This document shows, piece after piece, positions 41,411 through 46,355 of a stretch of DNA of 46,355 bases (position 1 is the first letter of the stretch; each line of letters begins with the position of its first letter). Location: NCBI GenBank assembly GCA_036397635.1, contig DASWIP010000019.1, positions 1 to 46,355 on the forward strand, in the 5' to 3' direction. The position numbers were made by a program, and so were the translations under genes. The notes beneath the pieces were generated by a model that did not search any database, was not told the origin of the DNA, and saw nothing but the letters and a program-made list of their open reading frames with translations. Source of the stretch: DASWIP01 sp036397635 (GTDB lineage: Bacteria > Actinomycetota > AC-67).

Positions 41411-42609
41411 GCCACCTGCCCCCGATCCCGCCGCACGTTCTCGTACAGGGTCGTGAGCCGTTCAACGTGCTCAACGAGGGAGAACTCGGCCTGGACGCGG
41501 CGCCTTCCGGCTTCTCCCATCTCGCGGCGTCGTGCCGGATCGCGCAACAGGTCGCCGATCGCGCGCCCGAGGGCCCCGGTGTTGCCCCGCGGTACCATCA
41601 AGCCCGTCTCGCCGTCGGCCAGCCACTCGCCGACGCCGCCGGTGTCGAAAGCCACCAAAGGGACGCCGTGGCTCATCGCCTCGAGCCCGACGATGCCGAA
41701 CGGCTCGACCCACCCGCTGGGCAGCGCGACGACCGCCGCGCGCTCGTACCAGCCGGCCGTCGCGCCCGGCGAGAGCCAGCCGGTGAACGTGACCCGGTTG
41801 CCGCGCGGGCCGCGGACGGCGAGCTGCTCGAGGCGCGGGCGCTCGTGCCCGTGCCCGGCGATCACCAGGTGGACATCCTCACCGACGTCGTAGAGCGCGC
41901 GCAGCAGCAGGTCGAACCCCTTCTGTTTGTTGAGGCGACCGTTGGCGAACACGACGGGACGCTCATCGTCCTCCGCGGGCGCAACAGGCGCGACCGGCGG
42001 CGGCGCCGGGTACGGCGTCACGGTGATCCGCCCGGCGTCGAACCCTGCGCCTTCCAGCAGCGCGCGCATCGCACCGCTGAAGCACTGCAGGTGCAGCGGT
42101 CCGGCGGCAGCGCGCGCCGCTCGCCAACGCTTGTACGGCTGCAGGGTGATGTTCGCGCGCATCGACCCGCAGCCGCCGGCGAGGTTGTAGCCGAGACACC
42201 AGGCGCCGGGCCGTACCGTGCACGCTCGCCGCCAGTGCGACCAGTACTTCGTCCCGGTCGGGCAATGCAGGGTGTGATCGTGCACGGCCAGCAGCGTCGG
42301 GGCGCCCGTCGCCGCAGCCGGCGCGATCCAGGCCATGTCGGGGGCGTGCACGTGTACGACGTCGGCCTCGAAGCGCCTGATCGCATCGAGCAGCGCGTCC
42401 ACCTCGCGCGCGGAGGCTTCGGCGCGTGCCTCGACCAGCGAGGTCATCTGCACGCCCTCCGCCACCTCTGGGCGCGCGAGGTCCGGATCGAGCCCGAACG
42501 CGAGCGCGACCGCGTGGCCGGCAGCGCGTTGCTGCTCGCAGATCGCGGCCTGGTAGGTCTCGGCGCCGCCCTTGATCGAGCCGTAACGCGCGACGTGCAG
42601 GATCCTCAC
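41407..42609 (-). CDS. Family 4 glycosyltransferase
   Basis: A 400-residue GT-B enzyme. It begins RILHVARYGSIKGGAETYQA, with the GGAE acceptor loop; VVHVHAPDMAWIAP follows. The C-terminal domain has VVFANGRLNKQKGFDLLLRA, LVIAGHGHERPRLEQLA, and the E-x7-E element in VEPFGIVGLEAMSHGVPLVAFD. An unusual insertion CPTGTKYWSHWRRACTVRPG contains several cysteines and aromatic residues. The GTG at 42607-42609 overlaps the upstream stop as GTGA. It is the second gene of the four-gene operon. Confidence 0.93.
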   Translation of the reverse strand: MRILHVARYGSIKGGAETYQAAICEQQRAAGHAVALAFGLDPDLARPEVAEGVQMTSLVEARAEASAREVDALLDAIRRFEADVVHVHAPDMAWIAPAAATGAPTLLAVHDHTLHCPTGTKYWSHWRRACTVRPGAWCLGYNLAGGCGSMRANITLQPYKRWRAARAAAGPLHLQCFSGAMRALLEGAGFDAGRITVTPYPAPPPVAPVAPAEDDERPVVFANGRLNKQKGFDLLLRALYDVGEDVHLVIAGHGHERPRLEQLAVRGPRGNRVTFTGWLSPGATAGWYERAAVVALPSGWVEPFGIVGLEAMSHGVPLVAFDTGGVGEWLADGETGLMVPRGNTGALGRAIGDLLRDPARRREMGEAGRRRVQAEFSLVEHVERLTTLYENVRRDRGQVA

Positions 42610-43736
42610 TCGGCGGCCACCTCCACCAGGAACCGCGCCAGCTCCGCGGCCACGGCGGCGTGCGTGAATCGCTTCTCGACCCCGGCCTTCCCGGCCTCGC
42701 CGACCGCGCGCCTGCGCCCCTCGTCGGCGAGCAGCTCACCGATCGCATCGCGCAGCAGCCCCACGTTGCCCTCGGGAACGACGATGCCACCGCCGGTCGC
42801 GGCGACCGTGTGCGGCAATTCGCCTGAGTTACTGGCCACCACGGGCACGGCGGCGGCGTTGGCCTCGATCACGATACGACCGAACTGCTCCATCCACGTT
42901 GGCGTGGTGCGCGACGGGATCGCGACCAGGTCGCACGCGCCGTACCACGACGGGACCTCCTCGTGCGCGAGCGGGCCGGTGAACAGCGCTGCGATGCCGC
43001 GACGCCCGGCCAAAGCGCGCGCCTCCCCGAGCGCCTGACCGTCCCCCACGACGAGCAGCGACGCGCCGGTCCCGTCGGCCGCGTCGATCAGATCGAAGAT
43101 GCCCTTCTCGAGCACCACGCGCCCGAAGAACCCGATCACCGGGCGCGCCAAACCCGCGTCCCGCGGCCGGCCGGCGTAGCGCGCGGGATCGATCGCGTGC
43201 GGGAAGGAACCGATCGGACCCTCGAACCCTTCGCCACGCACGAGGTCGGCGGCAGCGTGGTTGCGTACGGTCACGCCGGCCGCGCGCGCGAGCACCCGGC
43301 GCCGGATCTGCGCGAACGGTGGCGGCAGGCGGCGCGCGATGTTCTGGTTCTCGTGCACCACGAACCGCATCCCGGTTCGTGTCACTTGCCAGGCCGCGAG
43401 GCTGAACGGCTCCTCCTCGACGAAGACGATGTCGGCGCGCTGCTCGGCGACGACCCGCGCGAGGCCCCGGTAGAAGATCAGATGGATCCCCCGTTGCCCT
43501 CCGAGCATCCTCCGGTAGCCGCCCAACACGACGGGCAGCGCGATCAGGTTGGAGCCGAACCCTGAGAGCGCGCGCAGGCTCACCCTGCCTCGGATATCGG
43601 TCTGGAGGGCCCGCGGCGCGACCACCCGGACCTCGTGTCCGGCGGCCGCCAGCGCGGCGAACGGCTCCTGGTTGGTCTCCACGACGGCCGCGTGGCTGAC
43701 GACCAGGATCCGCAGGATGAACACCTCCGTCCGCAT
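42606..43736 (-). CDS. Family 4 glycosyltransferase
   Basis: A GT-B enzyme of about 370-376 residues. The N-terminal domain starts RILVVSHAAVVETNQEPFAALAAAG, with VFVEEEPFSLAAWQV further on. The C-terminal domain has IGFFGRVVLEKGIFDLIDA, LLVVGDGQALGEARAL, and an E-x7-E element in MEQFGRIVIEANAAAVPVVAS. An in-frame ATG at 43734-43736 is annotated, but GGAGG lies eight bases before CTG at 43713-43715, where family homology begins, so a CTG start giving 369 residues is quite possible. It is the first gene of the four-gene operon and diverges from the methyltransferase at 43763 with very little space for promoters. Confidence 0.92.
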   Translation of the reverse strand: MRTEVFILRILVVSHAAVVETNQEPFAALAAAGHEVRVVAPRALQTDIRGRVSLRALSGFGSNLIALPVVLGGYRRMLGGQRGIHLIFYRGLARVVAEQRADIVFVEEEPFSLAAWQVTRTGMRFVVHENQNIARRLPPPFAQIRRRVLARAAGVTVRNHAAADLVRGEGFEGPIGSFPHAIDPARYAGRPRDAGLARPVIGFFGRVVLEKGIFDLIDAADGTGASLLVVGDGQALGEARALAGRRGIAALFTGPLAHEEVPSWYGACDLVAIPSRTTPTWMEQFGRIVIEANAAAVPVVASNSGELPHTVAATGGGIVVPEGNVGLLRDAIGELLADEGRRRAVGEAGKAGVEKRFTHAAVAAELARFLVEVAAE

Positions 43737-43762
43737 CTCGCATCGACCAACGAGCGTTCCGG

Positions 43763-44455
43763 GTGAGCATAATGGCCCTCGTGCTGAACCAGTTGGTGCG
43801 TTACGCACCGGTCGTCGCGCTGCTCCGCGACGAGCCGGGGTCGATCCTCGAGGTCGGCAGCGGCTCGACCGGGATCGCCCACTACCTGGGCCGTCGCACG
43901 TTCGGCCTCGAGATCCGGTTCCTCGAGCCGCCCGGACCGGGCCTTCTCCCGGTCGCCGGCACCGCGACCGCGTTGCCGTTCGCGGACGCGTCGGTGGACG
44001 TGGTGCTGATCATGGACACGATGGAGCACATCCCACCACCCCTGCGCGAGCAGGCGCTGCGCGAGGCGATGCGGGTCGCCGGGCGCACGATCGTGGTCGG
44101 CGGCCCCATGGGGCCGCGCGCGCGCGAGGCGGACGTGCGCCTCGCCGCCGGCTATCGCAAGCGCAACATCGCGATCCCCGATTGGCTCGCCGAGCATCTG
44201 AGCGAGCGCGCGCCCGACGTCGACGACATCGCCGGGCCGTTGCGCGATGCCGGCTGGGACGTGGGAACGCGCGGCAACGAGAACATCCACGGGCACCTCG
44301 CGCTGATGCGCCTCGAACTGTCTTCGTTCTGGTTCCGCGTCTTCGGCCGCGTGCGGCGTCATCTGCCGCGACCGGCGATGGCGATGGCGCGCGCGCTGCG
44401 GCTCCCGCCCTACTACTCGTCGCTGGTCGTGGCGCGGCGCCGGGCGACGGCCTGA
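43763..44455 (+). CDS. SAM-dependent methyltransferase (type 11)
   Basis: A methyltransferase of about 224-230 residues. ILEVGSGSTGIAHYLG is motif I, ALPFADASVDVVLIMDTMEHIPPP motifs II-III, and RTIVVGGPMGP motif IV; no zinc ribbon is seen. Three in-frame starts are possible: GTG 43763, ATG 43772 and GTG 43781. A -10 element CATAAT (43768-43773) lies seven bases before the GTG at 43781, so a leaderless start there is attractive. It converges on the GT4 at 44413 with 43 bases of overlap. Its substrate is probably a glycan intermediate, judged from location. Confidence 0.88.
   Translation: MSIMALVLNQLVRYAPVVALLRDEPGSILEVGSGSTGIAHYLGRRTFGLEIRFLEPPGPGLLPVAGTATALPFADASVDVVLIMDTMEHIPPPLREQALREAMRVAGRTIVVGGPMGPRAREADVRLAAGYRKRNIAIPDWLAEHLSERAPDVDDIAGPLRDAGWDVGTRGNENIHGHLALMRLELSSFWFRVFGRVRRHLPRPAMAMARALRLPPYYSSLVVARRRATA
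43768..43773 (+). promoter_or_regulatory. -10 element for a leaderless methyltransferase message
   Basis: CATAAT at 43768-43773 is followed by seven bases and the in-frame GTG at 43781. A partial -35 TCGACC lies at 43743-43748 (19-base spacing), inside the 26-base gap that separates it from the divergent glycosyltransferase gene. Confidence 0.45.
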
Positions 44456-45612
44456 TCCCACGCATCGGAGATGCGTCCGGTCAGCAGGCCCCAGTCGTAC
44501 CGGGCGGCGACGTAGGACCGTCCCTTCGCCCCCAGCTCGGCCCGAAGCTTCGGCTGCTCGAGCAGCTCGACCACCGCGCGCGCGAACCGCTCGGGCTCGT
44601 CGGCGATCAGCAGGTGCTCGCGATCGACGACGCCGAGCCCGTCGGCGCCGAGGGTCGTCGAGACGACTGCCCGCTCCATCGACAGCGCCTCCAGGATCTT
44701 GTACCGGGTTCCCGAGCCGAGCCGCACCGGAACCACCGACACGGCCGCGCGCGCCACGTGCGGCCGTACGTCGTCTACCCGCCCGAGCAGCTGGACGCCA
44801 TCACCGAAGTCCTCCTCGGCCGGCGTGCCGATCAACTCGAGACGTGCGGCCGGGTGCTCACGGCGGATGAGCGGCAGGATGTCACGGGCGAACCAGCGCA
44901 CGCCGTCGAGGTTCGCGTCGTAGGTCAGGGGCCCCACGAAGGCGATCGTGTCTCGCTGCTCGGCCACCTCGGGCATCGGCACGAACGAGCGTGTGTCGAC
45001 GCCGTTGGGAACCTCGATCGCATCAACGCCGGTGAAGTCGCGCAGGAAACCACGCTCGTGCTCGGAGGAGACGAACACGGCATCGGGAAGGCGCGCGATG
45101 CGTTTCTCGTACCGACGGGTCTTGCCCAGCTCGATCGCCATCATCGCGCGCTCCTGGCGCGACTGATCCTCCTTGCCGACCGTGTGCGAGAACCAGCGCG
45201 ACGCGACGTCTTGCAGGTCCAGGGCGCGCGCGACTCCGTGAGGCACGTCCGAGAGATACTGGCCCATCTCGGTCGTCTCGACCTGGACGATCTCTGGCCG
45301 GAAGCGCGCGCACGCAGCTCGCACGGCGTGCCGCATCTCGGGCGAGCGCACCCAGGACACGAACGCCGGCAGCGGATCGAGCTTCTCGGCGTAGAAACGG
45401 ACGACGCCGGGGATCCCGCCGGGCCGGCGTCGCCGGGGCGGCGGGTCGATCACGGCGCCGGGCAGGGGGCTGGAGCCGTCCTGGTCGGGCGCGCGGAACG
45501 CGACCAGGTGCAGCTCGTGATCGGCGCCGAGGCGCTCGAGCAGGTTGATCAGGCGCGTGCGGCCGCCCGAGCCGGGGGTCGGGAGGTACGGGGCGACGAA
45601 CAGCGCGCGCAT
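44413..45612 (-). CDS. Family 4 glycosyltransferase
   Basis: A 399-residue GT-B transferase. It begins MRALFVAPYLPTPGSGGRTRL and has IVQVETTEMGQYLSDV in the N-terminal domain. The C-terminal domain shows IAFVGPLTYDANLDGVRWF, ARLELIGTPAEEDFGD and the GT4 element GSGTRYKILEALSMERAVVST. This type belongs to the GT4 group in which the nucleotide site uses VPVRLGSGT. The ATG at 45610-45612 lies eight bases after a -10 element TAGGAT, suggesting a leaderless transcript. It diverges from the methyltransferase at 45636 and overlaps the one at 43763 at its 3' end. It seems to be a single-gene unit within the locus. Confidence 0.92.
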   Translation of the reverse strand: MRALFVAPYLPTPGSGGRTRLINLLERLGADHELHLVAFRAPDQDGSSPLPGAVIDPPPRRRRPGGIPGVVRFYAEKLDPLPAFVSWVRSPEMRHAVRAACARFRPEIVQVETTEMGQYLSDVPHGVARALDLQDVASRWFSHTVGKEDQSRQERAMMAIELGKTRRYEKRIARLPDAVFVSSEHERGFLRDFTGVDAIEVPNGVDTRSFVPMPEVAEQRDTIAFVGPLTYDANLDGVRWFARDILPLIRREHPAARLELIGTPAEEDFGDGVQLLGRVDDVRPHVARAAVSVVPVRLGSGTRYKILEALSMERAVVSTTLGADGLGVVDREHLLIADEPERFARAVVELLEQPKLRAELGAKGRSYVAARYDWGLLTGRISDAWDQAVARRRATTSDE

Positions 45613-45619
45613 CCACGCG

Positions 45620-45626
45620 TATCCTA
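45620..45626. promoter_or_regulatory. Overlapping divergent -10 elements
   Basis: Seven bases TATCCTA hold a plus-strand -10 TATCCT (45620-45625) and a minus-strand -10 TAGGAT (45626-45621). The start codons lie 10 bases (plus, 45636) and 8 bases (minus, 45612) away, so both messages would be almost leaderless and the promoters mutually exclusive. Confidence 0.5.
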
Positions 45627-45635
45627 GCCAGGCCG

Positions 45636-46355
45636 ATGCAGAGCCGAGCGAAGGATCGCGTGCGCGCGCTGGATCAGCGCTACCTGGGCGGGCGCGCACG
45701 CGACTGGTGGCTCCGCCACGGCGTGCTCGGCGGCCGATGGGGCGAGTTCCTCGACGAACTCGAGCGCGTCCCCGCCGGCGCCGTGGTGCTGGACCACGGT
45801 GCCGGCGAGGCCGAGTTGCGCGCGCGACTGCCCGGGCGGCGCTACCTCGCGCTCGACATAGGGGTCGGGCACAGCGGCTGGGATTACTCGGGCCTGGACG
45901 TCGTCGGCGACGTGATGCGCCTGCCGCTTGCCGACGCCCGCATCGACGTGGTCGTCTCGAAGCAGGTGCTCGAGCACGTCCCCGAGCCGATCGCCACCCT
46001 ACGCGAGATCGCGCGCGTGCTGCGGCCCGGAGGAACCGTGCTGCTTTCCACCAACCAGTCCTGGCCGCAGCATCAGCAGCCCTACGACTTCTTCCGGTTC
46101 ACGTCCTACGGCCTGCGGTACTGCTTCGAGCAGGCAGGGCTGCAGGTCGAGCGCGTGGAGGCGATGGGCGGCGCCTTCACCGCCGCTATGTTCGGCGTCT
46201 CGCAGACCCTCACACCGCACCTCTGGTCGCGGGGCGCGCGCGCGCAGCGGATCGCCGCGGTGCTGCTCACGCCGTTCGCGTGGCTGATGAAGCTGCTCAC
46301 GCCGCTGGTCAGCATGCTCGACCGGCTGGACAGAACCAAGGACAACACGCTGGGC
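45636..46355 (+). CDS. SAM-dependent methyltransferase (runs off the window)
   Basis: The frame opens with ATG at 45636 and is still open at the last base, giving 240 visible residues. The product begins MQSRAKDRVRALDQRYLG. A divergent motif I, VVLDHGAGEAELRARLPG, is followed by ALDIGVGHSGWDY, DVVGDVMRLPLADARIDVV, QVLEHVPEPIATLREI and GGTVLLSTNQSWP, the order of a class I methyltransferase. Then PYDFFRFTSYGLRYCFEQAG and a hydrophobic LLTPFAWLMKLLTPLVSML segment suggest membrane association. The stop codon is beyond the window. Its context in the polysaccharide locus suggests glycan methylation (inference). Confidence 0.85.
   Translation, partial: MQSRAKDRVRALDQRYLGGRARDWWLRHGVLGGRWGEFLDELERVPAGAVVLDHGAGEAELRARLPGRRYLALDIGVGHSGWDYSGLDVVGDVMRLPLADARIDVVVSKQVLEHVPEPIATLREIARVLRPGGTVLLSTNQSWPQHQQPYDFFRFTSYGLRYCFEQAGLQVERVEAMGGAFTAAMFGVSQTLTPHLWSRGARAQRIAAVLLTPFAWLMKLLTPLVSMLDRLDRTKDNTLG

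Overview
The window reads as chromosomal DNA from a GC-rich member of the Actinomycetota. The evidence is a WhiB-family regulator, the F420 genes fbiC/cofD/cofE, and the typical actinobacterial order secA - response regulator - hpf - comF ... ahcY - SIS isomerase - Trm112 - phosphomannomutase - DUF3499 - zincin-like peptidase - DUF5719 - large GT2 - whiB. The mtrA/mtrB/lpqB genes often seen between comF and ahcY are absent; mtnA and a small membrane protein sit there instead. This suggests a lineage outside the well-studied orders, but the sequence alone does not name it.

Layout. 1-141: the end of an IS3-family element. 232-12880: a long minus-strand housekeeping run for protein export (SecA), ribosome hibernation (HPF), competence/phosphoribosyltransferase (ComF), methionine and SAM recycling (MtnA, AhcY), and mannose-phosphate/nucleotide-sugar precursor supply (SIS isomerase, phosphomannomutase), with small zinc proteins. 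13281-18897: a small metallopeptidase facing DUF5719, a 1008-residue membrane glycosyltransferase, a histone-H1-like Lys/Ala repeat protein and WhiB. 19267-26492: the F420 block, with fbiC on the minus strand diverging from cofD-cofE, and a 1003-residue coiled-coil protein overlapping the end of fbiC. 26596-31045: three envelope or secreted proteins (DUF3105, an S8 peptidase, a signal-peptide protein).

31267-46355 (window end) is a cell-surface polysaccharide locus: eight glycosyltransferases, four SAM methyltransferases, a hexapeptide acyltransferase, an NAD-dependent sugar epimerase/dehydratase and a Wzx-type flippase. Two minus-strand operons (38984 to 31267 and 43736 to 39198) are so tightly packed that every gene junction overlaps. 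No Wzy polymerase, initiating phosphoglycosyltransferase or ABC exporter is visible here. SIS isomerase and ManB upstream could feed GDP-mannose to this locus (inference).

Most unusual features: (i) short tandem duplications that include the stop codon at the 3' ends of three unrelated genes, plus an 18-bp repeat array forming the C-terminal tail of MtnA; (ii) a DUF6788-type gene with a palindrome over its -10 element; (iii) several basic low-complexity tails (histone-like protein, coiled-coil protein, MtnA); (iv) overlapping divergent -10 elements suggesting back-to-back leaderless transcripts; (v) a single-domain CofE. No rRNA, tRNA or CRISPR array was recognised.
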